DNA of 47,419 bases from Streptomyces sp. AA1529 (GCF_000280905.1 NZ_ALAP01000065.1:1-47419), one strand, 5' to 3'. Counted from the stretch's first letter, positions 25,290-33,226 are shown. Numbers and translations: made by a program. Notes: a model not told the origin generated them from the sequence alone.

Positions 25290-26240
25290 GTGACGACAGC
25301 TGAAGACGACCACGCCCTGCTGTACGGCTGTATGGGCCTCGGCGGCACCGGGGAGGCGGAGGCCGGCGGCGTGGCGGAGATCGGGGCCGCCGAAGCCGCT
25401 GTCGAGGCAGCCCTCGACGCCGGGATCACCGTTTTCGACCATGCCGACATCTACCGCGGCGGCAGGGCCGAGGCCGTCTTCGGCGAAGTTCTCGGCCGTG
25501 CGGCGGGGTTGCGCGAGCGCATCGTGCTGCAGACGAAGTGCGGCATACGGCTGCCCGACGGGGACCGCCCCGGCCACTACGACCTGCGCGGTGCACAGAT
25601 CCGCCACCGGGTCGAGGAGAGCCTCACCCGGCTGCGTACCGACGTTCTCGACGTCCTTCTGCTGCACCGCCCCGATCCCCTCGCGGACCCGGCGGACGTG
25701 GCCGAGGCGTTGACCGCGCTGCACCGCGAGGGGCTGGTCCGCCGCTTCGGGGTGTCCAACATGAGCGCCGGCCAGATCGCCGCGCTGCAGGGGCACCTGG
25801 AGCTGCCGCTGGCGGTCGACCAGTTGGAGATGAGTCTGGAGCGGCGGGACTGGCTCGAGGCGGGCGTCCTCGTCAACACCCCGGCGGCCGCGGGAAACGG
25901 ATTCCCGCTGGGGACCGTGGAGTACTGCCGCAGCAACGGCATACGCCTCCAGGCGTGGGGCGCCCTGGCCCAGGGCCGGTACACCGGGCGGCAGGAGACA
26001 CCGGAGCAGCACCGCACCGCTGCGCTGCTGACGGACCTGGCGGCTGGCAAGGGGACGACTCCCGAGACGGTTCTGCTGTGGTGGCTGCAACGCCACCCGG
26101 CCCGGATAGCCCCCGTCGTGGGAACCACCAGTCCCGAACGCATCCGTGCGTGCAAGGACGCGGCGGGGCAGACGCCGCGCCTCACACACGAGGAGTGGTA
26201 CGCGCTGTGGATCAGCGCGCGCGGACGTCCGCTGCCCTGA
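25290..26240 (+). CDS. Aldo/keto reductase
   Basis: 316 residues, (beta/alpha)8 NADPH-dependent oxidoreductase. Catalytic tetrad residues are visible: Asp and Tyr in FDHADIY, Lys in LQTKCG, and His in LLHRPDPL. The cofactor region (VVGTTSPERIRACKDAA) is at the C-terminus. Belongs to the YdhF-like group of AKRs by its N-terminal layout. There is no ribosome site at the GTG, but TACGTT (25278-25283) sits 6 nt before it, suggesting a leaderless message. Substrate unknown. Confidence 0.9.
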   Translation: MTTAEDDHALLYGCMGLGGTGEAEAGGVAEIGAAEAAVEAALDAGITVFDHADIYRGGRAEAVFGEVLGRAAGLRERIVLQTKCGIRLPDGDRPGHYDLRGAQIRHRVEESLTRLRTDVLDVLLLHRPDPLADPADVAEALTALHREGLVRRFGVSNMSAGQIAALQGHLELPLAVDQLEMSLERRDWLEAGVLVNTPAAAGNGFPLGTVEYCRSNGIRLQAWGALAQGRYTGRQETPEQHRTAALLTDLAAGKGTTPETVLLWWLQRHPARIAPVVGTTSPERIRACKDAAGQTPRLTHEEWYALWISARGRPLP

Positions 26241-26301
26241 GATCGTCCGGAGGCCGGGGGCCGGCGGCGTGTCCGAGCCGTTCCCGGGGCCGCGCCGGAG
26301 C

Positions 26302-26331
26302 AGCCCGGGCCGGCTGTGGCCGACCCGGGCT
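26302..26331. terminator. Terminator between aldo/keto reductase and chitinase genes
   Basis: AGCCCGGG (26302-26309) pairs with CCCGGGCT (26324-26331), with four further pairs inside (CGGC/GCCG). In the convergent gap, so probably bidirectional. Confidence 0.7.
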
Positions 26332-26390
26332 CCGTCCATGCCTCGCGCTGTGTCTGCCGTCCTCCGCCCGGACGGCGGAGCACGCGGGAG

Positions 26391-27122
26391 TCAGCAGCTC
26401 AGGTTGTCACCCGCGGGAACTCCCAGGACCCCGGTGAACTGCCGGTACTTGTCGATCCGGCTCTGGACCTGGCCGGGGTTCCCGCCGTCGCACTCCAGGC
26501 TCCCGTTGATCGCCCGGATCGTCTCGCCGAAGCCCGCGCCGTCGACCATGGCGCGGTGCGGTGTCATGTTCCCGGGACCGGACTGGGTGTTCCAGTACCA
26601 CAGAGCGGTCTTCCAGGAGACCGCCGCGTCCCGCTCCACCTGATAGGGGTCGTTGAGCAGGTCGATCCCCAGCGCGTCGCCCGCGGCCTTGTAGTTGAAG
26701 TTCCAGCTGAGCTGGATGGGGCCGCGGCCGTAGTAGGCGGCCTGCCCGGCGGGGCAGCCGTACGGCTGCCCCGCGTCGCAGTAGTGGGGGTAGTTGCTCT
26801 CGTTCTGCTCGACGATGTGGACGAGGCCGCCGGTCTCGTGGCTGACGTTGGCCAGGAACGCCGCGGCCTCCTGCCGCTTGACCGTGTCGCTGCCGGTGTT
26901 GGCGAACCCCGGGTAGGCGTCCAGGGCGGCGGTGAGGCCGCTGTAGGTGTAGAAGGAGTTCCGGTTCGGGAACATCTGGTTGAACTGTGCTTCGCTGACG
27001 ACGAACTCCGCTGCCGCACTCTTGCGGGCCGGGGCGGCCTGGGAAGTCGTGGGCATGACAAACCACAAGGCGCATCCGACCGTCAGTGCGGTCAGCAGTG
27101 CCATGACGCGTCGCTTCGACAC
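26391..27122 (-). CDS. Secreted GH19 chitinase without chitin-binding domain
   Basis: 243 residues. A signal peptide (RRVMALLTALTVGCALWFVMPTTSQAA) leads directly into a family 19 catalytic domain: FNQMFPNRNSFYTYSGL, catalytic Glu in NVSHETGGL, second Glu region VEQNES, YYGRGPIQLSWNFNY and the C-terminal GSLECDGGNPGQVQSRI...DNLSC. Very close to the Streptomyces ChiF/ChiG type. It lacks the N-terminal chitin-binding domain, so it probably acts on accessible or soluble chitin and on fungal walls. GTG start with GAGGAG 6 nt upstream. A DasR-type operator lies inside its promoter, tying expression to N-acetylglucosamine/glucosamine-6-phosphate. Confidence 0.96.
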   Translation of the reverse strand: MSKRRVMALLTALTVGCALWFVMPTTSQAAPARKSAAAEFVVSEAQFNQMFPNRNSFYTYSGLTAALDAYPGFANTGSDTVKRQEAAAFLANVSHETGGLVHIVEQNESNYPHYCDAGQPYGCPAGQAAYYGRGPIQLSWNFNYKAAGDALGIDLLNDPYQVERDAAVSWKTALWYWNTQSGPGNMTPHRAMVDGAGFGETIRAINGSLECDGGNPGQVQSRIDKYRQFTGVLGVPAGDNLSC

Positions 27123-27154
27123 TGTGCTCTCCTCGCATGTAGGGGGTGAGGAAA

Positions 27155-27184
27155 ACTCAACTGCATTGGTCTGTACCAAGTCAA
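27155..27184 (-). promoter_or_regulatory. Chitinase promoter
   Basis: On the minus strand TTGACT (27179-27184), 18-nt spacer, TTGAGT (27155-27160), about 33 bp before the GTG. The spacer is occupied almost entirely by the DasR-like palindrome. Confidence 0.6.
27165..27180. promoter_or_regulatory. DasR-responsive element (dre-like operator)
   Basis: ATTGGTCTGTACCAAG matches the Streptomyces dre consensus ACTGGTCTAGACCAGT in the core TGGTCT..ACCA and is itself a good palindrome (TTGGT/ACCAA). It lies between -35 and -10 of the chitinase promoter, where binding would block RNA polymerase. Confidence 0.8.
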
Positions 27185-27352
27185 GATGCGGGATCGAGTG
27201 CGTCGCGGAGGCCGCCGGTACGGCGCGGCGACGGTCGCGCGCGGCGACGCTCCGTGCCGAGAGGCGTGCTCCGGCCGTACGCGGAGGCCGGCGCGACACG
27301 CTCGCTGCCGGCCCGCGAGCGGTACGGCCGGCCGGTGAGCCGCCGCCCGGCC

Positions 27353-28408
27353 TCAGCCGCGGGCCCGGGCGGGGCGGGCGCAGCGCACCTGTCCGGACAC
27401 GAGGGCCTCCCGGGGGAGGGAGAGGCCGAAGGCCCGCTCCAACCCGGCGAAGAACAGGGACATTCCGTCTGTGTAATCGGTCTGCTCCTCGGCCCGTCGG
27501 ATGTGCGGGTTGAGGAAGCCCAGCGGCGCGTCGGGTGCGAAGGGCGTCCTGCCCGGCGTGTACCAGATGAGCTCGTACATGTCGTGCCGCCCGTCCTCGG
27601 CGGGCTCCAGCGGGAACGGATTCTGGTGCACCCCGTCCCTGGCGTAGTCGAACTGGTAGAGGCCCTTCGCCATGGTCGCGGTCAGCGTGATCCGCTGCGA
27701 GGCCGGCGGGTCGAGAACGGGGGAGAGGGCCCCGCCGAAGTCGTGGTGGCCCAGCCATGTCCACCCGTCCGCCTCGCCGAAGGCCAGTACGTCGAGGAAG
27801 TCGTCGCCGCCTTCGCGGTCGCTCCGCTCCCGCACCTGGTGCAGCAGCAGCCCGTCGGCGACATCCTGGGCATCGGCCCCGTAGCCGAGCGCGACCGCCT
27901 CGGGCGTCGGACCCTCGAGGAACTCCAGCACGGTGAAGGGCTCCTGCTCCCGCCATGAGCCGGCGATCCATGCGATGCCGTCCCCAGTCGGGCGCCGGCG
28001 GGCGAGGAACTCCTCGAAAGCCGCGGCCTGCTTCGGGCCCATGGAACCCTGGCGGCCGGTGCGTGCCTTCTCCTCCAGCCACGCGAGCTCCTCCACGGAG
28101 CGCAGCTCGGCCACCACCAGGTGATCCCGCGCGAACGTCATCCTCACCGCGTCGCTGTGCGGGTACCGCACGTACGGCCCCTGCCGCTGCGGACCGGCGG
28201 GAGTCGGGCGGATCGTGCCGGACCACGGCCGCGGTCCACCGCGGACCCGCTGCCCGAAGTGCTCCAGCTCCGCCAGCTCGGCCGACGGCAGCAGCACACC
28301 TCTCGGCGCCCCGCCCTCGGTCACCTCCACGCGCGCGCCGCTCTGCTCGACACGCCTGATCAGGTGGGCGAAATCGGCCGTGAGATCGCCCAGTTCAATG
28401 CTGTTCAT
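27353..28408 (-). CDS. Phd/YefM-like N-terminal domain fused to DUF6461-like domain
   Basis: 351 residues. Residues 1-52 (IELGDLTADFAHLIRRVEQSGARVEVTEGGAPRGVLLPSAELAELEHF) look like a Phd/YefM antitoxin DNA-binding domain. After a linker, residues from about 180 on resemble DUF6461: GPTPEAVALGYGA, DGWTWLGHHDFGGALSPVL, LTATMAKGLYQFDYARDGV and a C-terminal helix with AFGLSLPREAL. No toxin gene is next to it. There is no ribosome site; TAGGGT (28417-28422) lies 8 nt before the ATG, suggesting a leaderless message. Function unknown; the fold assignments are mine by pattern. Confidence 0.75.
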   Translation of the reverse strand: MNSIELGDLTADFAHLIRRVEQSGARVEVTEGGAPRGVLLPSAELAELEHFGQRVRGGPRPWSGTIRPTPAGPQRQGPYVRYPHSDAVRMTFARDHLVVAELRSVEELAWLEEKARTGRQGSMGPKQAAAFEEFLARRRPTGDGIAWIAGSWREQEPFTVLEFLEGPTPEAVALGYGADAQDVADGLLLHQVRERSDREGGDDFLDVLAFGEADGWTWLGHHDFGGALSPVLDPPASQRITLTATMAKGLYQFDYARDGVHQNPFPLEPAEDGRHDMYELIWYTPGRTPFAPDAPLGFLNPHIRRAEEQTDYTDGMSLFFAGLERAFGLSLPREALVSGQVRCARPARARG

Positions 28409-28416
28409 ACGCCGGG

Positions 28417-28422
28417 ACCCTA
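28417..28422 (-). promoter_or_regulatory. -10 element, leaderless start
   Basis: TAGGGT on the minus strand, 8 nt before the ATG at 28408; places the transcription start at about the start codon. Confidence 0.45.
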
Positions 28423-28450
28423 CCGGTGCCCGCGTTGCCCGAAGCCTTGG

Positions 28451-29068
28451 TCACAGCCCGGCCAGCAGGTCCTCGAGCGGAGCCGGCACCCGGTCGGGGG
28501 CGAGTGCCTCGACGAGGACGCGGCCGTAATGGATCTTGCGGCCCTTCCTGGTGCCGAGGAAGCGCCGCAACTGCTGCTGCGGAGTGCGGCCCTGCTGCGC
28601 AGGCTGGCGCAGGAAGGTCCGCAGGGCGCGCTCGTCGCCCTCTGCCCGGACGAGTTCCGCGACCCGGGCCGTGCCCAGCGCGCGGATGAGCTCGTCCTCC
28701 AGATCCGCGGCGCAGACGAAGAACTCCTGCGGTGCCGCACCCGCGCGCTCCCACCCGCGCGCGTAGTGGCGCCGCTCGGCCTCGTCGCACAGCCCGGTCA
28801 GCCGCAGGCCCAGGCCGGGCGGCCCGAGAACGGAGGTGAAGCGGCCCACGCTCATCGCACCGCCCATCGGCAGGACGCAGACTCCCTCGGCGGCCAGGTC
28901 CCGGCCACGCCCCGCGGCCAGCGCGTCGACCGCCGCCAGGTCGCTGGCTCCTTCCAGGAGGACCGCGGTCCGCACGGACAGCCGCGCGGCCAGCTCGCGG
29001 GCGGTGTCACCGGCACCACCGGCCGCCCAGGCGGTCACCGCCTCCCGGAACGCCCCGATGTCAGTCAT
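28451..29068 (-). CDS. TOPRIM-domain protein (OLD nuclease-like, without ATPase)
   Basis: 205 residues. It contains a TOPRIM fold like that of OLD-family nucleases: VLLEGASDLAAVDALA with the first acidic residue, VCVLPMGGAMSVGRF, and an acidic pair region (FFVCAADLEDELIRALG). The C-terminal half FRTFLRQPAQQGRTPQQQLRRFLGTRKGRKIHYGRVLVEAL-type sequence (seen from about residue 150) is conserved among actinobacterial stand-alone homologues. There is no SMC-like ATPase domain. Nucleic-acid cleavage or binding is plausible, unproven. It precedes the Phd-DUF6461 gene on the same strand with 42 bp between. Confidence 0.8.
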   Translation of the reverse strand: MTDIGAFREAVTAWAAGGAGDTARELAARLSVRTAVLLEGASDLAAVDALAAGRGRDLAAEGVCVLPMGGAMSVGRFTSVLGPPGLGLRLTGLCDEAERRHYARGWERAGAAPQEFFVCAADLEDELIRALGTARVAELVRAEGDERALRTFLRQPAQQGRTPQQQLRRFLGTRKGRKIHYGRVLVEALAPDRVPAPLEDLLAGL

Positions 29069-29312
29069 ACGGCGAGTCTCCGCCACCTGCCGCCTCCGCG
29101 GCAGGCAATTTCCGCTCGGGGCGGCTCGGAGTCCCCGTGGCCGGCCGGCTCCGCCAGGGCGACCGGGCATTCCGGACACAGGGCGGTCGGCCTGCTCCGG
29201 CCGCGGTCCCGGCCGGCTTGGCAGCAGGCCGCGTCGCCCCCGTCGCGCCGCACCGCCCGGGCGGGCGGCGGCACGGCCGACGCAAACCGGCGGCACGGCC
29301 GATCCACCCGGC

Positions 29313-29918
29313 TCACCGCTCGCGTTCGCTCCGGGCGGGCCGAGGGGCGTCCGCTCGTGTGTGGGCACGCAGCCCCTGCAGGTCGAACAGAATGAGCAGT
29401 TCGACCGTGCCGCCGTCGGCGCTGCCGAGCCAGTGGGGCCGGGCCGTGTCGAACTCCGCCGCCTCGCCCGGCGCCAGCGTCAGGTCGCGTTCGCCCAGCA
29501 GCAGCCGGAGCCGGCCGTCGAGCACATACAGCCACTCGAAACCCTCGTGCGTCTGCGGAGTGGGCTCGAGGGGCTCAGCCCGGGCGGGAATGATCATCTT
29601 GAACGCGTGCGTGCCACCCGGCCGCCTGGACAGCGGTACGAGGACCATCCCGAACCGGTGGACCGGCTTCAGATGGATGCGGGGGTCGCCCGTGCGAGGC
29701 GCGCCGACCAGATCGTCCAGCGGTACGTCGTAGGCGCGGGTCAGCGGAAGCAGCAGCTCCAGGGTCGCCCGGCGCCGTCCGCTCTCCAGTCGCGACAACG
29801 TGCTCTCCGAGACTCCGGTCGCCGCCGCGAGCTCGGCGAGAGTCAGGCCGCGCCGCCGGCGCAGCGCGCGCAGCCGCGGCCCCACGGCGTCGAGCACGTC
29901 CTCCTGCGCGGGATCCAC
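29313..29918 (-). CDS. XRE-family regulator with cupin sensor domain
   Basis: 201 residues. N-terminal Cro/CI HTH (RLRALRRRRGLTLAELAAATGVSESTLSRLESGRRRATLELLLPLTRAYDV) and a C-terminal cupin (THEGFEWLYVLDGRLRLLLGERDLTLAPGEAAEFDTARPHWL), which probably binds a small ligand or metal. GTG start at 29918 inferred; the ribosome site is weak. Divergent from a methyltransferase, a pairing common in Streptomyces, with a CTTGCC/GGCAAG palindrome between; it likely represses itself and the methyltransferase operon. Confidence 0.9.
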   Translation of the reverse strand: MDPAQEDVLDAVGPRLRALRRRRGLTLAELAAATGVSESTLSRLESGRRRATLELLLPLTRAYDVPLDDLVGAPRTGDPRIHLKPVHRFGMVLVPLSRRPGGTHAFKMIIPARAEPLEPTPQTHEGFEWLYVLDGRLRLLLGERDLTLAPGEAAEFDTARPHWLGSADGGTVELLILFDLQGLRAHTRADAPRPARSERER

Positions 29919-29926
29919 GGGGCCAT

Positions 29927-29943
29927 CTTGCCAGACCGGCAAG
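29927..29943. promoter_or_regulatory. Operator palindrome of XRE-cupin/methyltransferase pair
   Basis: CTTGCC-AGACC-GGCAAG, perfect 6-bp arms with 5-bp centre, 9 bp upstream of the XRE start codon and within the divergent promoter region. Confidence 0.7.
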
Positions 29944-30005
29944 TTTCCGTGCCGATCGCGCTGAGCGGCGCGAACCTTGCCTGCGTACCGACAGAAGGAG
30001 GCTCC

Positions 30006-30629
30006 ATGAACACCCAAGCGGTCGAGTTCTGGGACGGCGTCTACGAGGCCCGTGCCGTCCCCACCGACCCCAGCCCGAACGTGCGTCTCACCGAGACGGT
30101 CACCGGCCTGGCGCCCGGCGACGTGCTGGACCTCGGCTGCGGGGACGGCGGTGACGCGCTGTGGCTCGCCCGCCAGGGGTGGCGGGTGACCGCGCTCGAC
30201 ATCTCGGCTGTGGCCGTCCGCCGGCTCGCCGGTCTCGCCCACGCGCAGGGTCTCGCCGACCGGATCACCGCCGAGCGGCACGATCTGGGCGACCCCCTCC
30301 CACCCGGCCGGTTCGACCTGATCTGCGCCCACTACCTGCACACCCCTCTCGGCCTGGACCGGGACGCCGTCCTGCGCGCGGCAGCGCACGCGCTGCGCCC
30401 CGGTGGACAGCTGCTGATCGTCGACCACGGCTCCACCGCTCCGTGGTCGTGGAACCAGGACCCCGGCCTGCACTACCCGGCCCCGCGCGAGGTCGCCGCC
30501 GGCATCGGCCTGGATCCGGAGCTCTGGCCACTGGAGCGGGCCGAAGTGCTGCACCGGACGGCCACCGGCCCCGGCGGACGGACCGCCCAGGTCACCGACC
30601 ACCTCCTGCTCATCCGCCGCACCGCCTGA
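30006..30629 (+). CDS. Class I SAM-dependent methyltransferase
   Basis: 207 residues. SAM-binding motif I VLDLGCGDGGDALWLARQGWRVTALDIS with the acidic residue at the end of strand 2, and motif IV/post-IV LRPGGQLLIVDHG. The small size and the FWDGVYEAR start match a stand-alone small-molecule methyltransferase (TehB/UbiE-like), possibly acting on a toxic xenobiotic. GAAGGAGG lies 4 nt before the ATG. First gene of a probable two-gene unit with the DinB-like protein, under the XRE-cupin regulator. Confidence 0.92.
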   Translation: MNTQAVEFWDGVYEARAVPTDPSPNVRLTETVTGLAPGDVLDLGCGDGGDALWLARQGWRVTALDISAVAVRRLAGLAHAQGLADRITAERHDLGDPLPPGRFDLICAHYLHTPLGLDRDAVLRAAAHALRPGGQLLIVDHGSTAPWSWNQDPGLHYPAPREVAAGIGLDPELWPLERAEVLHRTATGPGGRTAQVTDHLLLIRRTA

Positions 30630-30656
30630 ACCGGCGCCGCACGAAGGAGATCACCC

Positions 30657-31148
30657 ATGCCCACCGGCTCCCGCCGCCGCGACACCCCACCGCCCCGCAC
30701 CGGACCCGCAGAGGCCGAGGTGCTGCGCGGATTCCTCGACCACCTCCGCGACGCGGTCGCCGCGAAGGTCGAGGGCGCGCCCGAACCTCAGGTCCGGACA
30801 GCGCAGGTACCTTCCGGGACGAATCTGCTCGGCCTGCTCAACCACCTCGTCCTCGTCGAGAGCGCGACGTTTCTCGGCGACCGGGTGGCCGACTGGCAGT
30901 CGACCTTCCGCGCTTCGCCGCAGGACAGCGTGGCAGACGTGGTCGCCCGCTACCGGGCCGTGACGGTACGGGCGAACGCCGTCCTCGACGAGTGCCCCGA
31001 CCTGAGCGCTCCGGTTCCCCGGCCCCGCCCGGGCAGCCCGGCACCCAGTCTGCGCTGGGCGCTCACCCATCTGATCGAGGAGACCGGCCGCCACGCCGGC
31101 CACGCGGACATCCTCCGCGAACTGATCGACGGCTCGACCGGACGCTGA
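30657..31148 (+). CDS. DinB/DUF664-superfamily protein
   Basis: 163 residues, predicted four-helix bundle. Histidines in LLNHLVLVES and HLIEETGRHAGHADILREL are placed as in DinB-like/DUF664 metal sites. These proteins include thiol-dependent (mycothiol or bacillithiol) S-transferases, so it could conjugate electrophiles. AAGGAG 8 nt upstream of the ATG; 27 bp after the methyltransferase and probably co-transcribed. Confidence 0.85.
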   Translation: MPTGSRRRDTPPPRTGPAEAEVLRGFLDHLRDAVAAKVEGAPEPQVRTAQVPSGTNLLGLLNHLVLVESATFLGDRVADWQSTFRASPQDSVADVVARYRAVTVRANAVLDECPDLSAPVPRPRPGSPAPSLRWALTHLIEETGRHAGHADILRELIDGSTGR

Positions 31149-31217
31149 CCCCCGGACCCTCCCGGACCCGGCCCGCCCCGGCCGGAAGTGGCGGGGCGGC
31201 GACCCGGGCCGCCGTCC

Positions 31218-31391
31218 CGCCGGACAGCGGCGCCCTTCCTCCGCGTCGAGGGCCAGGGCGGGTCCGAGATCACCGGTCCGGCGTTCTCCCCCGACGGGAA
31301 GCGGTGGTACTTCTCCAGCCGGCGCGGTGTCGGAGGCCGTTCGTCCGACGGGATCACCTACGAGGTGTCAGGACCCTTCCGGGGGCGCTGA
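31218..31391 (+). pseudogene. Remnant of PhoX-like (DUF839) phosphatase, C-terminal end
   Basis: The frame APFLRVEGQGGSEITGPAFSPDG...WYFSSRRGVGGRSSDGITYEVSGPF to the stop at 31391 is the typical end of DUF839/PhoX-type secreted alkaline phosphatases. The remaining several hundred residues are absent; upstream is the DinB gene. A deletion remnant. Confidence 0.7.
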
Positions 31392-31485
31392 GCGGAGCCC
31401 GGCACCGGGGCCGGGCGGGCCGGGCTGCGCGGGGGCCGGAAGCGCTGTGCGTGACCGCTCCGCACGCGCGGCGGCCGGGGGCGCG

Positions 31486-31950
31486 TCAGCCGACCGCGCG
31501 TCGGAAGACCTGCCGCGAACCGCCCTCCGGCCCGGGTTCGGCCACCTCGGCGGGGGTGAAGCCGAGCCGCTCGTAGAAGATCCGGGCCCCACTGGCGACG
31601 GCGCCCGGATGGTCGGCACCGAACGTCACCACGTCGATGCTGCCCGGGCCCCGCACGAACCGGCGCACGGCCTCCGCCACCAGCTCGCGGCCCACGCCCG
31701 TCCCGCGAGCCGCCTCCGAGACGACCAGCCAGTCGACGTGGTACTCCGGGTGCGTCGGGGCGAACAGCAGGCCGCCGAGGACGTCCGCCTGCGCGGAAAC
31801 GGACAGCAGCGCCGTGGACCGGTGGATGTGCTCCTCCAGCGCGCGGTGGAAGCCGGGCTCCCGGACCATCGGCCCGAACCAGTGCTCCACTTCCGCCGCC
31901 AGCCTCAACAGGTCGGGGAGGTCCGTCCTCCGTGCGGGTCTCACACACAC
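31486..31950 (-). CDS. GNAT-family N-acetyltransferase
   Basis: 154 residues, full-length GNAT. Motif A for acetyl-CoA (VDWLVVSEAARGTGVGRELVAEAVRRF, with RGTGVG) and the C-terminal FYERLGFTPAEV are plain. It acetylates an amine on an unknown substrate. Start uncertain among GTG codons at 31950 and 31944; no ribosome site is evident. Convergent to nothing obvious; divergent from the phospholipase gene. Confidence 0.85.
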   Translation of the reverse strand: MCVRPARRTDLPDLLRLAAEVEHWFGPMVREPGFHRALEEHIHRSTALLSVSAQADVLGGLLFAPTHPEYHVDWLVVSEAARGTGVGRELVAEAVRRFVRGPGSIDVVTFGADHPGAVASGARIFYERLGFTPAEVAEPGPEGGSRQVFRRAVG

Positions 31951-32106
31951 CCGCCCAGTCTCGCAGAAGCCGGCCGCGCCCCGCGGTTGTGCCCCCGGGC
32001 TGCCCGCGCCGCACCCGGTACCGGCCCATCCGTGCCCGGGAGGGCGCTGAGTCGGACCATCCGCGGGTGGCGGGCACCGGCACCGGCGACGGAACGCGCT
32101 CATTGG

Positions 32107-32120
32107 TTACCCGCAGGTAA
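32107..32120. promoter_or_regulatory. Palindrome upstream of phospholipase gene
   Basis: TTACC-CGCA-GGTAA, overlapping a TAATAT (32118-32123) that could be a -10. This is the only AT-rich segment in the 286-bp divergent gap and is a likely operator or promoter. Confidence 0.45.
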
Positions 32121-32236
32121 TATGGCGTACGCTCTTCCGGGCGCGGGCGCTGGGCCCGCGTCGTCCGCCCCGGCAGACAGCGCGCCGAAACGCCCGCGGC
32201 CCGGGCGGTCCGCAGCAGAAGGAAGGACCGGACTTC

Positions 32237-33226
32237 ATGGCCGTCGCGCGTCGGCTCCGCGGAATACTGCTCCCGCTCGCTCTGGCCGCCGGAGCAATCC
32301 TCGTGGGGGCCGGGAACGCTCCCGCCCAGGAGCCCGCCTCCCAGGGCACATCGTCCGCCGCTGCACAGCAGCGTCCCACCTGGGCCATCGCCCACCGGGT
32401 CCTCACCACGGGCGGGGTGACAGCGTCCCTCCGGCAGGGGGCCAACGCGCTGGAGATCGACGCCACCGCCTGGCGGGACGGCTGGTGGGCGGACCACGAC
32501 GGCACCCTCACCAGCTACGGCGACTCCATGGCCGCCATGTTCGACCAGGTGGCGCAGGAGCACCGGGCAGGGCGCCAGGTCTCGTTCGTCTGGCTGGACA
32601 TCAAGAACCCCGACTGGTGCGAGAGCGGCGATCCCGAGTGGCGCCACTGCTCCGTGGCCGCGCTGCGGGACCTGGCCCGCAGCAAACTGGAGAGCCGGGG
32701 CATCCGGGTGCTCTACGGGTTCTACGGAAGCGAGGGCGGCGCCGGCTGGCAGGACGCCGTCGGCGACCTGAACGCCAAGGAGGCCATCAGCTACAGCGGC
32801 GACTACGCCGAGGTGCGGGACGGCTTCGCCGAGCACGGAGCGGCCGTGTCGAGCAACCAGCGCATCATGGACAAGGGGCTGTTCAGCATGGCGCTGGACT
32901 TCGGCAGCATCCAGGAGGAGCTGCGGGCCGGCGGCGCGGCCCGGGACCGCGGTGAACTCGCCCGCACCGTCGGCTGGACCGTGGGAACCGGCGACCGGGA
33001 GCGCACGGCCACGCTGCTGGACTCCTCCGGCCCGGGTGCCGCGGTGGACGCGCTGATCTACGGCAACCGCATGTCGTGCTACCCCGACGGCGTCAGCGGT
33101 CCGGACGGCTGCGGAACGGACGACAGCGGCGTGCGCACCGCGCTGTCCTACATCAGGGACTATGTGCGCGCGCACCCCGGCACCCGCCGGATGGCCACCC
33201 CGCAGGACATCCCCTTCGGCAGCTGA
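32237..33226 (+). CDS. Secreted sphingomyelinase D/phospholipase D-like protein
   Basis: 329 residues with a signal peptide (RRLRGILLPLALAAGAILVGAG, cleaved after about residue 30). The mature protein has the GDPD-like TIM-barrel signature of sphingomyelinase D toxins: His53 (AIAHRVLT), Glu73 and Asp75 (NALEIDATAW), His87 (WADHDG) and Asp121 (VWLDIKN). Spacings match the spider/bacterial enzymes, where two histidines catalyse head-group removal and the acidic residues bind Mg2+. Cysteines in DWCESGDPEWRHCS and SCYPDG..GCG could form disulfides. AAGGA 9-13 nt before the ATG. It probably attacks phospholipids outside the cell; the head-group is unknown. Confidence 0.85.
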   Translation: MAVARRLRGILLPLALAAGAILVGAGNAPAQEPASQGTSSAAAQQRPTWAIAHRVLTTGGVTASLRQGANALEIDATAWRDGWWADHDGTLTSYGDSMAAMFDQVAQEHRAGRQVSFVWLDIKNPDWCESGDPEWRHCSVAALRDLARSKLESRGIRVLYGFYGSEGGAGWQDAVGDLNAKEAISYSGDYAEVRDGFAEHGAAVSSNQRIMDKGLFSMALDFGSIQEELRAGGAARDRGELARTVGWTVGTGDRERTATLLDSSGPGAAVDALIYGNRMSCYPDGVSGPDGCGTDDSGVRTALSYIRDYVRAHPGTRRMATPQDIPFGS

